Positions 7,479-18,423 of a stretch of 55,002 bases of DNA are shown here, one piece after another; position 1 is the stretch's first letter; the number at the start of each line of letters is the position of its first letter. Location: the NCBI RefSeq assembly GCF_900167055.1, contig NZ_FUXP01000005.1, positions 1-55,002 of the forward strand, in the 5' to 3' direction. The position numbers were made by a program, and so were the translations under genes. The notes under the pieces were generated by a model. That model had not been told where the DNA came from. It searched no databases and worked only from the letters and a program-made list of their open reading frames with translations. The DNA is from Lysobacter spongiicola DSM 21749 (GTDB lineage: Bacteria > Pseudomonadota > Gammaproteobacteria > Xanthomonadales > Xanthomonadaceae).

Positions 7479-9473
7479 ATGAATCCGGCCTGGCTCGACA
7501 GCGCTACCACGTGGATCAGCGCACACCCCACCGCGGCCGGCGCGCTGGTGTTCCTGATAGCGCTGTGTGACGCACTGCTGGTAGTGGGGATCGTGGTGCC
7601 GGCCCTTCCCATCCTGATCGCAGTGGGCGTTCTCGTCGGCCTGGGCCACGTGAATGGTCCGTACGCGATCATGTGTGCCGCGGCCGGCGCCTTTGCCGGC
7701 GATGCCCTGAGCTACTGGGTCGGGAGACGCCTCGGGCCCGGGCTGCGCCAGCGCTGGCCGTTCGTACGCTACCCGCAACTGCTCGACAACGGCGAGTCGC
7801 TGCTCCGCCGCCACGGCCTCAAGAGCATCGCGATCGCCCGTTTCGTGGGTGCGGTACGCCCGATCGTGCCGGCCATCGCAGGCATGGCTCGCATGCCCTT
7901 CCGTCGCTACGCGCTGGCCAGCGCGGTGGCGTGTGTCGTCTGGGCCGCTCTGTTCCTGGCACCCGGCTGGGTGCTGGGCGCCTCCTATGATGCCGTGGCG
8001 GCGGTGGCCGACCGGCTGGCGATGGCGCTCGGGGCGCTCGCGGTGGCCATTGGCCTGGTCTGGGCCATCGTGCTCTATACCTGGCGCTGGTTCGCGCGGC
8101 ACGCCGACTCGTTGCTGGCCAGGATGCTGCGCTGGACCCGCACCCACCCACGGCTGGGGCGTTATGCGGGCGCACTGGTGGATCCCAACAGGCCGGAATC
8201 GGCGTCGCTGGTCATGCTGGCCGCGTCCCTGCTGGCCATCAGCTGGGGCTGGTTCACGCTGATGGCGATGCTGCTGGCCAGTGGCGGGCCGACAGCACTG
8301 GACCACCGGCTCCACGACCTGATGTGGACGCTGCGCAACCCGCTGGCGGATCGCCTGATGGCAGGGCTGGCGAGCCTTGGTGACTTCGCCGTGCTGGGCC
8401 CGGCAGCGGCCGCGGTGCTGGGCTACCTGCTGTGGCGGAAGCGCTGGATGGCGTCGGCGCACTGGCTGGCCGCGCTGGTGTTCGGCCTGGTGCTGACGAC
8501 GCTGCTGGAGGCCGCCGTCGATATGCCACGCCCGCCCACCGCGCCTGCAGGGTTCGGCTTCCCCTCGGTCGCGATCACGATGTCGACCATCGTCTTCGGG
8601 TTCTTCGCGGTGCTGATCGCCCGCGAACTCCCCGGCCGCAAACGGGTGTGGCCGTACCTGCTCGCGGGCGTGCTTGTCACGCTGGTCGGCTTCTCCCGCC
8701 TCTACCTCGGTGCACACTGGCCCAGCGACCTCGCCGGCGGGACCCTGTTGGGCATGGCCTGGGTGCTGGTGCTGGGTATCGCCTACCGGTCCCACGTCGC
8801 CCGATCGTTCTGGATGCGGCCGCTGGCGGGGCTGTTCTACGGCGTATTCGCGCTTGCCGCGCTCTGGCATGCGCCGCGGGCGAGCGAACCCCTGCTGCGG
8901 CAGTTCGAAGCAGTGCCTTCCGCACACACGATCGAGACGTCGGCGTGGTGGCACTCTGGCTGGGCCGCCCTGCCGGCGCAGCGCAACGAGGACAACTCAC
9001 GCCAGCGCTGGCCGCTGGACGTACAGGTCGCCGGGCCGCTGGCGCCGCTGCGTGCAGCGCTGGAGGCGCATGGCTGGCGCGCGCAGCCACAGGCGGAGTG
9101 GCGTGATGCCCTCGCACTGCTGGACGACGATATCCCCGAGCTGGACCAGGTGGTGCTGCCGGCCACTTTGGATGCCCATGCCGAAACACTGCTGTTGCTG
9201 CGTCCTGGCCCCGGCCCGGGCGAGCAGTTGGCGTTGCGGCTCTGGCCCGCACCCGCGGCATTGTCCGATGGAACGCCGCTGTGGCTTGCCACCACGCAGA
9301 CGCTCGTCGTCACCAAGCCGCTGGGTGCCGCCGTGCTGTGGCGGCCGGCGGACCACGACGGCACGGCGCTGGGTGCCGTGGAGACCGCACTGGCCGCGTT
9401 CCCGCAGGTGCGCGAGCCCCATCCCGAAAGCGGCGTCCCGGTACTCCGGGTCAGGACCGAGCCGGAGCACTAG
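7479..9473 (+). CDS. DedA-PAP2 fusion membrane protein with LssY-like C-terminal domain
   Basis: A 664-residue polytopic protein with three parts. Residues 1-200 are a DedA (SNARE-associated) domain: GDALSYWVGRRLG and the RFVGAVRPIVPAIAGMARMP signature. Residues 245-435 are a PAP2 phosphatase-type membrane domain. Residues 480-664 are a soluble domain like the LssY C-terminus. DedA proteins act in undecaprenyl-phosphate or phospholipid flipping, and PAP2 domains dephosphorylate lipids. The PAP2 motifs are degenerate: SRLYLGAHWPSD keeps the nucleophile His413, but PSGH is replaced by PSVA (362-365) and the KX6RP lysine is absent. Confidence 0.85.
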   Translation: MNPAWLDSATTWISAHPTAAGALVFLIALCDALLVVGIVVPALPILIAVGVLVGLGHVNGPYAIMCAAAGAFAGDALSYWVGRRLGPGLRQRWPFVRYPQLLDNGESLLRRHGLKSIAIARFVGAVRPIVPAIAGMARMPFRRYALASAVACVVWAALFLAPGWVLGASYDAVAAVADRLAMALGALAVAIGLVWAIVLYTWRWFARHADSLLARMLRWTRTHPRLGRYAGALVDPNRPESASLVMLAASLLAISWGWFTLMAMLLASGGPTALDHRLHDLMWTLRNPLADRLMAGLASLGDFAVLGPAAAAVLGYLLWRKRWMASAHWLAALVFGLVLTTLLEAAVDMPRPPTAPAGFGFPSVAITMSTIVFGFFAVLIARELPGRKRVWPYLLAGVLVTLVGFSRLYLGAHWPSDLAGGTLLGMAWVLVLGIAYRSHVARSFWMRPLAGLFYGVFALAALWHAPRASEPLLRQFEAVPSAHTIETSAWWHSGWAALPAQRNEDNSRQRWPLDVQVAGPLAPLRAALEAHGWRAQPQAEWRDALALLDDDIPELDQVVLPATLDAHAETLLLLRPGPGPGEQLALRLWPAPAALSDGTPLWLATTQTLVVTKPLGAAVLWRPADHDGTALGAVETALAAFPQVREPHPESGVPVLRVRTEPEH

Positions 9474-9483
9474 ACCTGCAGTG

Positions 9484-10086
9484 CTAGCCGGCTTCTCCGG
9501 CGTCGGCAGCGTCCGGCAGCAATCCAAGCAGGGCATCGAGCCGCAGGTGTGGGTCGTCGATCTGCAGCAGTTGCTGGCGTTGCGCATCTTCCAGGGGAAG
9601 CATTTCCGCCAGTCGCCACCCGACCCAGGCCGCGTCGTCCAGACGCGCCCCGGCGGCCTTGGCATGTTCGCCGCCGACCTGGTCCAGCACGCCCTGCAGC
9701 AGGGTCGTCAGCAGCCCATGTTCGGGGCGCACCGGATCCACCGGATCGGGATCGCACCAGTCGACCTCGGCCACCTGCAGCCCGTTGTCGCGCACGCGCA
9801 CCTTGCGCGCGTGGAAACGCCGATGGCCACGCACCTGCAGGGTCAGCAGGCCATCGTCGTCGGTGCCGAAGTCTTCTATCAGGGCTTCGGTGCCGAAGGC
9901 GGCGGCCGCGGCGGTCTGCTCGCCTTCGTCGGCGTCCATGATCAGGCAGATACCGAAACCGCACTGCCTGCGCCCGCAATCACGCACCAGGTCGAGGTAG
10001 CGCGGCTCGAAGACGCGCAGGCCCAAAGTCGCTCCGGGCAGGAGCACGGTCGGCAGCGGAAACAGGGACAGAGATTCGTTCTGCAT
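9484..10086 (-). CDS. LON substrate-binding-domain protein
   Basis: A 200-residue protein made only of the Lon N-terminal (LON_substr_bdg) domain: LFPLPTVLLPGATLGLRVFEPRY near the start, then a C-terminal helical half. There is no ATPase or protease domain, so it is not Lon itself. Small stand-alone LON proteins are common in this group; the function is unclear and peptide or protein binding is inferred. It lies 44 bases downstream of mpl on the same strand. Confidence 0.85.
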   Translation of the reverse strand: MQNESLSLFPLPTVLLPGATLGLRVFEPRYLDLVRDCGRRQCGFGICLIMDADEGEQTAAAAAFGTEALIEDFGTDDDGLLTLQVRGHRRFHARKVRVRDNGLQVAEVDWCDPDPVDPVRPEHGLLTTLLQGVLDQVGGEHAKAAGARLDDAAWVGWRLAEMLPLEDAQRQQLLQIDDPHLRLDALLGLLPDAADAGEAG

Positions 10087-10130
10087 CGACGACAGCCTAA
10101 ACCAGCCGCGTCATCGGTTTGTGCAGCAGA

Positions 10131-11495
10131 TCAGGCATCGGCCAGGGCGGCAAGGAACCGCCGGGGCGCGTTGTCGAACCCGCCATTCGACATGAACACC
10201 ACGTGGTCTCCTGCCTCGGCCCGCTTGCTCAGCACGTCCACCAGCGCGTCGACGTCCGGCACCGCGATGCCTTCGCCGCGCAACGCTCCGACCACGGCGC
10301 CGGCGTCCCACCCCAGCTCCGGGCGGTGCAGGAATACCACCAGGTCCGCCCCGGCAAGCGATGGCGCCAATGCCCCGGCATGGGCCCCGAGCCGCATCGA
10401 GTTGCTGCGTGGTTCCATCGCCACCACGATGCGGGCGTCCGGTCCTACGCGCGCCCGGAGACCTTCAAGGGTGGTCGCGATGGCCGTGGGGTGGTGGGCG
10501 AAGTCATCGTAGACCCTCACGCCCCGGGCGGTGCCGACCTCTTCCATGCGTCGCTTGACGCTGCGGAACCTCGCCAGCGCGGGCAGCGCCGCTGCGGCAT
10601 CGGCACCAGTGGCGTGCACGGCCGCGATGGCCGCGAGGGCATTCATCACGTTGTGCCGCCCCAGCAGCGACCACCGCACTTCGCCCAGCTCGATGCCTTC
10701 GTGGACGACGGCAAAGCGGCTGCCATCGGCCTCAAGCAGCCGGGCGTTCCAGTGGAAGTCGCCGTCGATGCCGAAGGTCTGCACCGGCGTCCAGCAGCCC
10801 ATTTCAAGCACCTCGGCGAGGTTCGCGTCCTCACCGTTGACCAGCAGCGTCCCGCGCCGCGGAACCGTGCGCACCAGGTGGTGGAACTGCCGCTTGATGG
10901 CGGCCAGATCATCGAAGATGTCCGCGTGGTCGAATTCGAGGTTGTTGAGGATCGCCACCAGCGGCCGGTAGTGCACGAACTTGCTGCGCTTGTCGAAGAA
11001 GGCGGTGTCGTATTCGTCCGCCTCGACCACGAACTCGCGACCGCTGCCGATGCGTGCGGAGACGCCGAAATCCTCGGCCACGCCGCCGATCAGGAAGCCC
11101 GGCTCGCGACCGGCCGCCTGCAGCAGCCAGGCCAGGATGGTGGTGGTCGTGGTCTTGCCGTGGGTACCGGCGACGGCGATCGTGTCGCGCCCCGGCAAGA
11201 CGTTCTCGGCCAGCCATTGGGCGCCGGAGGCATAGCTGCGTCCGTCGTCCAGCACCTGCTCGACCGCCGGGTTGCCCCGCGACAGCGCATTGCCGACCAC
11301 CACCTGGTCGCAATCGGCGGAGATGTTGGCCGGGTCATAGCCCTGCGACAACGTGATCCCGAGGCGCTCGAGCTGGGTCGACATCGGCGGGTACACCGCC
11401 TGGTCGGATCCCTCCACCTGGTGGCCGAGTTCCCGCGCCAGCGCCGCGACGCCGCCCATGAAGGTGCCGGCGATGCCGAGGATATGCAGTTTCAT
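10131..11495 (-). CDS. mpl: UDP-N-acetylmuramate:L-alanyl-gamma-D-glutamyl-meso-diaminopimelate ligase
   Basis: A cytosolic Mur-ligase that attaches recycled murein tripeptide to UDP-MurNAc. It has 454 residues, the usual length. The N-terminus MKLHILGIAGTFMGG is typical of Mpl rather than MurC. The ATP loop AGTHGKTTTTT is at about 109-119, and ILNNLEFDHADIF and YDDFAHHPTAI are conserved Mur-ligase motifs. Eleven bases separate it from adk upstream, so it is probably in an adk-mpl-LON operon. Confidence 0.95.
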   Translation of the reverse strand: MKLHILGIAGTFMGGVAALARELGHQVEGSDQAVYPPMSTQLERLGITLSQGYDPANISADCDQVVVGNALSRGNPAVEQVLDDGRSYASGAQWLAENVLPGRDTIAVAGTHGKTTTTTILAWLLQAAGREPGFLIGGVAEDFGVSARIGSGREFVVEADEYDTAFFDKRSKFVHYRPLVAILNNLEFDHADIFDDLAAIKRQFHHLVRTVPRRGTLLVNGEDANLAEVLEMGCWTPVQTFGIDGDFHWNARLLEADGSRFAVVHEGIELGEVRWSLLGRHNVMNALAAIAAVHATGADAAAALPALARFRSVKRRMEEVGTARGVRVYDDFAHHPTAIATTLEGLRARVGPDARIVVAMEPRSNSMRLGAHAGALAPSLAGADLVVFLHRPELGWDAGAVVGALRGEGIAVPDVDALVDVLSKRAEAGDHVVFMSNGGFDNAPRRFLAALADA

Positions 11496-11506
11496 GGCGC
11501 GCCGGC

Positions 11507-12085
11507 CTAGCCGATCGGCGGAACCGGGCGCAGCGCCTCGATGATCCGGGCGAACACTTCGTCCAGCAATCCGACGCCATCGACGACGCTGAGCTTTCCG
11601 CGCTGGCGGAAGAAATCCGCGACGGGCGAGGTCTGCTCTTCGTACACCTTCAAGCGCGTGCGCACCGAATCCGGGCTGTCATCGGCACGGCCCTCGGCCG
11701 CCGCGCGGCCGGCGATGCGCTCGACCAGCAGCTCGGTCGGCACTTCCAGTTGCACCACCGCGTCCATCGGTTGCCCGATGCGCTCCATCAAGGTGTTGAG
11801 CGCGTCGGCCTGGGCCAGGTTGCGCGGATAGCCGTCGAGGATGAAACCACCACGGGTGTCCTCGCGCGAGAAGCGCTCCTCGAGCATGCCGAGCAGGATC
11901 GCGTCGGAGACCAGCTCGCCGCGCGCCATGACTTCCTTCGCCTCCAGCCCCAGCTTGCTGCCGGCGGCCACTTCGGCGCGCAGCAGGTCGCCAGTGGAAA
12001 TGTGCGGCACCTGCAGGTGCTCCTTGAGCCGCGCTGCCTGCGTGCCCTTGCCCGAGCCGGGCGCGCCAAGAAGAACCAATCGCAT
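11507..12085 (-). CDS. adk: adenylate kinase, short type
   Basis: Interconverts ATP + AMP and 2 ADP. The protein has 192 residues with the P-loop GAPGSGKGTQ (7-16), the AMP-binding STGDLLRAEV and GFILDGYPRN. The LID is the short form without the Cys zinc site, as in other members of this family and in short eukaryotic AK1. The ATG at 12085 was chosen because AGGAGC lies just upstream and it starts the P-loop strand; an in-frame ATG 45 bases upstream has no such support. It is divergent from the pfp gene. Confidence 0.96.
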   Translation of the reverse strand: MRLVLLGAPGSGKGTQAARLKEHLQVPHISTGDLLRAEVAAGSKLGLEAKEVMARGELVSDAILLGMLEERFSREDTRGGFILDGYPRNLAQADALNTLMERIGQPMDAVVQLEVPTELLVERIAGRAAAEGRADDSPDSVRTRLKVYEEQTSPVADFFRQRGKLSVVDGVGLLDEVFARIIEALRPVPPIG

Positions 12086-12219
12086 CGTGTCGCTCCTGGG
12101 ATTGCAACTGTGTCGGAACATATGCCTCACGGCAGCGGCGCTACACTCAGCGCCCTGTCCACCTGCCGGGGCAAACGGCGCCCAGCTTACCGCATCCCGG
12201 CACCAACCCTGGAAAATTC

Positions 12220-13476
12220 ATGGCTTCGGGAACCCTGCTCTACGCCCAGTCCGGTGGTGTCACCGCCGTCATCAATGCCACGGCTTCAGCCGTGATCCAG
12301 GCCGCACGCGCCCGGAAAGTACGCGTGCTGGCCGGCCGCAACGGCATCCTGGGGGCGCTGCGCGAGGAGCTCATCGACACGTCCAGGGAGTCGATTGCCT
12401 CCATCCGCAGCCTCGCCCACACGCCCGGCGGCGCCTTCGGCTCCTGTCGGGTCAAGCTGAAATCGCTGGACGAGGACCGCGCGAAATACGAGCGCCTGCT
12501 CGAGGTGTTCCGCGCCCACGACGTGCGCTGGTTCCTCTACAACGGCGGCAACGACTCGGCAGACACCGCGCTGAAGGTGTCGCGGCTGGCGAAGGAATTC
12601 GACTACCCGCTGACCTGCATCGGCGTGCCCAAGACTGTCGACAACGACCTGGCGGTCACCGACTGCTGCCCCGGATTCGGTTCGGCCGCCAAGTACACCG
12701 CCGTGTCGGTACGCGAGGCCGCGCTGGACGTGGCCGCGATGGCCGATACCTCGACCAAGGTGTTCGTGTACGAGGCCATGGGCCGCCACGCCGGGTGGCT
12801 GGCTGCCTCCGCGGGACTGGCGGGCAACGGGCCCGACGAGGCGCCCCACATCATCCTGTTCCCCGAGCGCCCCTTCGTCGAGAAGGACTTCTTCGCCAAG
12901 GTCAGGGCCACGGTGGAACGCGTCGGCTACTGCGTGGTGGTCGCCAGCGAAGGCATCCAGGACGGCAGCGGCCGTTTCGTAGCGGACGCCGGCGGCGGCA
13001 AGGACTCCTTCGGGCACACGCAGCTGGGCGGCGTCGCTTCCCACCTTGCCGGCCGGGTCAAGGACGAGCTGGGCTACAAGGTGCACTGGGCACTACCGGA
13101 CTACCTGCAGCGCTCGGCCCGGCACGTCGCCTCCAAGACGGACCTGGATCAGGCGTCCGCGGTTGGCAAGGCGGCGGTGGACTACGCGCTGAAGGGCATG
13201 AACGCGGTGATGCCGGTGATCGTGCGGACCAGCGACACGCCCTACCGCTGGAAGATCGAAGCCGCGCCGCTGTCGAAGATCGCCAACAAGGAGAAGAAGA
13301 TGCCGGCCGGCTTCATCCGCCGCGACGGCTATGGCATCACCGACAAGGCCCGGCGCTACATGGAGCCGCTGATCCGGGGCGAGGCGCCGCCGCCATACGG
13401 GCAGGATGGCCTGCCGCGCTATGTCTCCCTGAAGAACCTGGAAGTGGCCCGCAAGCTCCCGGACTGGGAGGGCTGA
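12220..13476 (+). CDS. pfp: pyrophosphate-type 6-phosphofructokinase
   Basis: A 418-residue enzyme that phosphorylates fructose-6-phosphate, probably with PPi rather than ATP, making the step reversible. The active site has YNGGNDSADT (108-117) where ATP enzymes have GGDGS, then VPKTVDNDL (136-144) and GRHAGW. The sequence follows the methanotroph PPi-PFK type (AQSGGVTAVINA, GRNGILGAL, ELIDTSRES). Phosphoryl donor preference is inferred from these residues. A -10-like TACACT lies about 70 bases upstream. An H+-PPase and a soluble PPase gene follow within 5 kb. Confidence 0.9.
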   Translation: MASGTLLYAQSGGVTAVINATASAVIQAARARKVRVLAGRNGILGALREELIDTSRESIASIRSLAHTPGGAFGSCRVKLKSLDEDRAKYERLLEVFRAHDVRWFLYNGGNDSADTALKVSRLAKEFDYPLTCIGVPKTVDNDLAVTDCCPGFGSAAKYTAVSVREAALDVAAMADTSTKVFVYEAMGRHAGWLAASAGLAGNGPDEAPHIILFPERPFVEKDFFAKVRATVERVGYCVVVASEGIQDGSGRFVADAGGGKDSFGHTQLGGVASHLAGRVKDELGYKVHWALPDYLQRSARHVASKTDLDQASAVGKAAVDYALKGMNAVMPVIVRTSDTPYRWKIEAAPLSKIANKEKKMPAGFIRRDGYGITDKARRYMEPLIRGEAPPPYGQDGLPRYVSLKNLEVARKLPDWEG

Positions 13477-13486
13477 GGCCGGCCGG

Positions 13487-13993
13487 TCAACCGCAAGCTT
13501 GGCCCGTGAGGGCCACTTCCGCTGCGTAGACATCCACCTTCGGCAGCCGCTTGGCCTTGGCCGCTTCGGTCGAATCACCGAGGTAGATGCGGGCGCGCCC
13601 CTGGGCATCCAGTTCCGGCGTGGTGGCCTGTCCGGGCTTACGCCACACCTTGACCACGGCCTGCCGCGACGGACATTCCGCGCGCGGCACGGTGATCACG
13701 TCATTGAGGATCCAGCCATCGGCGGTGGCCGGGCCCGCGTCGGGGTCGACGAAGCGCGCCCTGGCCTGGCAGCCGGCACTGGTTCGCACGACCTTGAAGT
13801 CGTATTCGGACTCGGCGTTGCCCGTGAAACGACCTTCAAGCCGGGCGCAGGCCTCGGGAATGGTACGCAGGCTGTGGGCCGCTCCATCGGCTTGCGCCTT
13901 CCCGGTCGGTCGTTCGATCTCGGGCTTTGGATCGGCAGCCAATGCGGGCATGGCGACGGCGGCAATCACGAAGGGGATCAGCATCAGGCGCAT
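13487..13993 (-). CDS. secreted hypothetical protein
   Basis: A 168-residue protein with a clear signal peptide (MRLMLIPFVIAAVAMPALAA, cut near residue 20), so it is exported to the periplasm. The mature part has four Cys residues (in EACARLEG, SAGCQAR, AECPSRQ and GQACG) that could form two disulfides. I do not recognise a characterised family. It sits between the PPi-PFK and H+-PPase genes on the opposite strand, separated from hppA by a 222-base divergent promoter region. Confidence 0.7.
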   Translation of the reverse strand: MRLMLIPFVIAAVAMPALAADPKPEIERPTGKAQADGAAHSLRTIPEACARLEGRFTGNAESEYDFKVVRTSAGCQARARFVDPDAGPATADGWILNDVITVPRAECPSRQAVVKVWRKPGQATTPELDAQGRARIYLGDSTEAAKAKRLPKVDVYAAEVALTGQACG

Positions 13994-14215
13994 GGTCGTT
14001 CCGGTGCATGGATTCGGCGGAAGGCTCGCACGACGCCGCTGAACAACCGATCACGCCGGCGGCCTGCCCCGCCCTGGCAGCCTCCGGGGCGCGAACCCAC
14101 CGGCTCCCGCTCCTGTGCCATAGTCGCGGCGTCGCCCCCGCTTGGGGTCGATCACAACGAACGGTGCAGGATCGGAAATTCCACGTAGTCCACTCTTAAT
14201 GATGGGGAGGGGTTC

Positions 14216-16243
<2,028 letters not shown>

Positions 16244-16269
16244 GACCCGGCCGTTGTCGGGCAGGAAAG

Positions 16270-16293
16270 GGCGGCCCGGCGGGTCGCCTTTTT
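16270..16293 (+). terminator. intrinsic terminator after hppA
   Basis: An 8-bp stem, GGCGGCCC / GGGTCGCC, with a GGC loop followed by TTTTT, 26 bases after the hppA stop codon. Confidence 0.88.
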
Positions 16294-16333
16294 CCTGTCC
16301 GGGGGTCGTCAGCCCGGAGCCTGGCCGAAGTGC

Positions 16334-16347
16334 TTGATCCGGATCAA
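16334..16347. promoter_or_regulatory. perfect FNR/Anr-type box
   Basis: TTGATCCGGATCAA matches the FNR consensus TTGAT-N4-ATCAA with no mismatch. It lies 125 bases upstream of the porin start codon and downstream of the hppA terminator, so the porin gene is the only plausible target. It suggests control by oxygen or nitric oxide. No FNR-type regulator gene is present in the window. Confidence 0.6.
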
Positions 16348-16356
16348 AGATGCCCG

Positions 16357-16382
16357 TGCAGCCACGGCCCATGGTGGCTGCA
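16357..16382. repeat. inverted repeat upstream of the porin gene
   Basis: TGCAGCCAC and GTGGCTGCA are perfect 9-base arms around an 8-base centre, ten bases after the FNR-type box. It has no T-run, so it is not an intrinsic terminator. It could be an operator, or a hairpin in the 5' leader of the porin mRNA. Confidence 0.6.
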
Positions 16383-16471
16383 CACACCGTTGCAGCCGCA
16401 GGACACCGCCGTGACCAGACACCCCCCCCATCCGCCCCACCCTCCATTCGCCCGCCGCGTGCGGTAAACGG

Positions 16472-17601
16472 ATGCCCGCCCGCGTGTTGGCGCTGGCCAT
16501 CCTGCTGGCCACCGCGCCCGTGCTCGCTGCCGAACAAAACGGATGGGAGACGTCCGGCGACTTCCGCGGAGGATGGTTCGCCGGTGAAACCAGGGCACGC
16601 GATGGCGGCAAATCCGATAGCGATGCCTTCAACGCGCGGCTGCGGTTCGCCGTGGAGAACAGCTTCAGTAACCGCTGGGCGTTTCGCACCCGGGCCGCCG
16701 GCCGTTTCAGCAGCGAGCAGGACGGGACCCGGGCCTACCTGCGCGGCTACGCCGGCAACCGCACCGGCGCCGCCTTCGGGGACATCACCCTCGACGAAGC
16801 CTATTTTTCATACACGGCCCCGGATAACGGGCCGCGCATGCGCATTGGCCGGTTCCAGACCGTATTCAACCTGCCTGGCGTGGCCGCCAAGAGCCTGGAC
16901 CGCGACGACAGCCCCAACACCGATGTCACCTGGACCGACGGCATCCATCTGGAGATGCCGCTGGCCGCGGGCTGGCGGGGGCATGCGATCGCCGAACATC
17001 GCCAGCGCCAAGGGACCGGCCTGGCCCGCTCGCCCCTGGACTTCGATGACGGCGACAGTCGGATTTCCGCGTTCCTCGGTGCGGAGAACAGGCAGGCATG
17101 GGGACCCTCACCCTCCGCATGGTGTCGCTGACCTGGATGCCCTCCAGCCTCGCTGTCGCGGGCACGGCCCAGCCCCAACGCGAGGACTACCTGACAGCCG
17201 ACGCGCGCATCGCCGCGACGTGGCCGGTCGGCGACCGTGGGACGAAGCTGGTGGCCGGTACCGAGGTGGCCTACGCGTTCAACACCCCGCAGTCGGCCGT
17301 GGTCGGCACCGGGTCGGGCGGTGACGCCGACGGACTGGCCTGGCAGGTCGCCGCGAGCCTGTATGACATGGCTCCCGACCACAACCTGGGGATCGCCCAT
17401 GGGGAAGTGGGTGCCGGCTGGCTGATATCGCCGGATTTCCGTCCCAACGATCGCCTGACCGAGATCCGCTACCAGTGGAAGTTCGCCGAGCGGACCTCGA
17501 TGGAAGCCCGGATCCGGGAGCGGCGCGAGCTCGAACACCCGGCGGGCACCCGCGCGCGGGTCGACCACGACGTCTACGTGAGGCTGACGCACCGGTTCTG
17601 A
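16472..17601 (+). pseudogene. outer-membrane porin-like protein, frameshifted
   Basis: The first part (from 16472) encodes a signal peptide (MPARVLALAILLATAPVLAA) and alternating beta-strand sequence with many aromatic and charged residues (for example DEAYFSYTAPDNGPRMRIGRFQ). The frame fails near 17100, and the second part, in the next frame, runs from about 17101 to 17601 and ends in VYVRLTHRF, a typical outer-membrane C-terminal Phe. Adding one G to the GGGG run at 17100-17103 restores about 376 residues. The family is probably an alginate-export-like or related porin. Whether the shift is real or a sequencing error cannot be told from this sequence. Confidence 0.75.
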
Positions 17602-17737
17602 GGCAGCGCGCCGCGGCGCGGCCGCCACAGCCGGGGGTTCGCCAAGCGCCCGGCTGCGTTACCCATGGCGGCAAGGTAAAATGGCCGGCTTTACGGGCCG
17701 CACCCACGCGACCTGCACCCCACACTGGAGCACCCCC

Positions 17738-18286
17738 ATGGGCCTGGACCTCGTCAGCACCGGCAAGAACCCCCCCGATGAGATCAACGTCATCATCGAA
17801 ATCCCGAAGGACGCCGAGCCGGTCAAGTACGAGGTCGACAAGGCGTCGGGTGCGATCTTCGTCGACCGCATCCTGTCCACGCCGATGCGCTATCCGTGCA
17901 ACTACGGCTACGTCCCCCACACCCTGTGCGGTGACGGCGACCCGGCCGACGTGATGGTGATCCTGCCGTTGCCGCTGATCCCCGGCTCGGTGATCCGCTG
18001 CCGCCCGGTCGGCGTGCTCAAGATGTCCGACGAGGCTGGTTGTGACGAGAAGTTGCTGGCGGTGCCGGTGGACAAGGTCTTCGCCGGCTACGGCCACATC
18101 GACGACATCGACAAGGTCAGCCCGCACTGGTGCGAACGCATCGGCCACTTCTTCGAGCACTACAAGGACCTGGAGAAGGGCAAGTGGGTCAAGCTCGACG
18201 GCTGGGGCAACGCCGCCGAGGCCAAGCAGATCCTGGTGGATTCGATGAAGCGTTTCGAGGAGTCGGCGGACAAGCCCAACTTCTGA
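17738..18286 (+). CDS. ppa: inorganic pyrophosphatase (family I, soluble)
   Basis: A cytosolic Mg-dependent hydrolase of PPi with 182 residues, normal for the family. The signatures are DEINVIIEIPKDAEPVKYEVDK, RYPCNYGYVPHT and DGDPADVMV (the DxDPxD metal-binding site). A -10-like TAAAAT is at 17677-17682. It lies 137 bases after the broken porin gene and is followed by a strong terminator. Together with pfp and hppA it completes a pyrophosphate-handling neighbourhood. Confidence 0.96.
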   Translation: MGLDLVSTGKNPPDEINVIIEIPKDAEPVKYEVDKASGAIFVDRILSTPMRYPCNYGYVPHTLCGDGDPADVMVILPLPLIPGSVIRCRPVGVLKMSDEAGCDEKLLAVPVDKVFAGYGHIDDIDKVSPHWCERIGHFFEHYKDLEKGKWVKLDGWGNAAEAKQILVDSMKRFEESADKPNF

Positions 18287-18311
18287 TTCCCCCACCCGCT
18301 TCATTGCGATA

Positions 18312-18335
18312 GGCCGCCTCCGGGCGGCCTTCTTT
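18312..18335 (+). terminator. intrinsic terminator after ppa
   Basis: A perfect 7-bp stem, GGCCGCC / GGCGGCC, with a TCCG loop followed by TTCTTT, 26 bases after the ppa stop codon. Confidence 0.88.
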
Positions 18336-18363
18336 CGTTTGGCCATACCGGTCGAGGGCCCAC

Positions 18364-18394
18364 AAAAAAAGGCGGCCCCGTTTCGGGGGCCGCC
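18364..18394 (-). terminator. intrinsic terminator of the TonB-dependent receptor gene
   Basis: On the minus strand a perfect 9-bp stem, GGCGGCCCC / GGGGCCGCC, is followed by seven T. It lies 30 bases after the receptor stop codon. Confidence 0.92.
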
Positions 18395-18423
18395 TCCTGT
18401 TACTGCTTCGATCGATGGATCGA

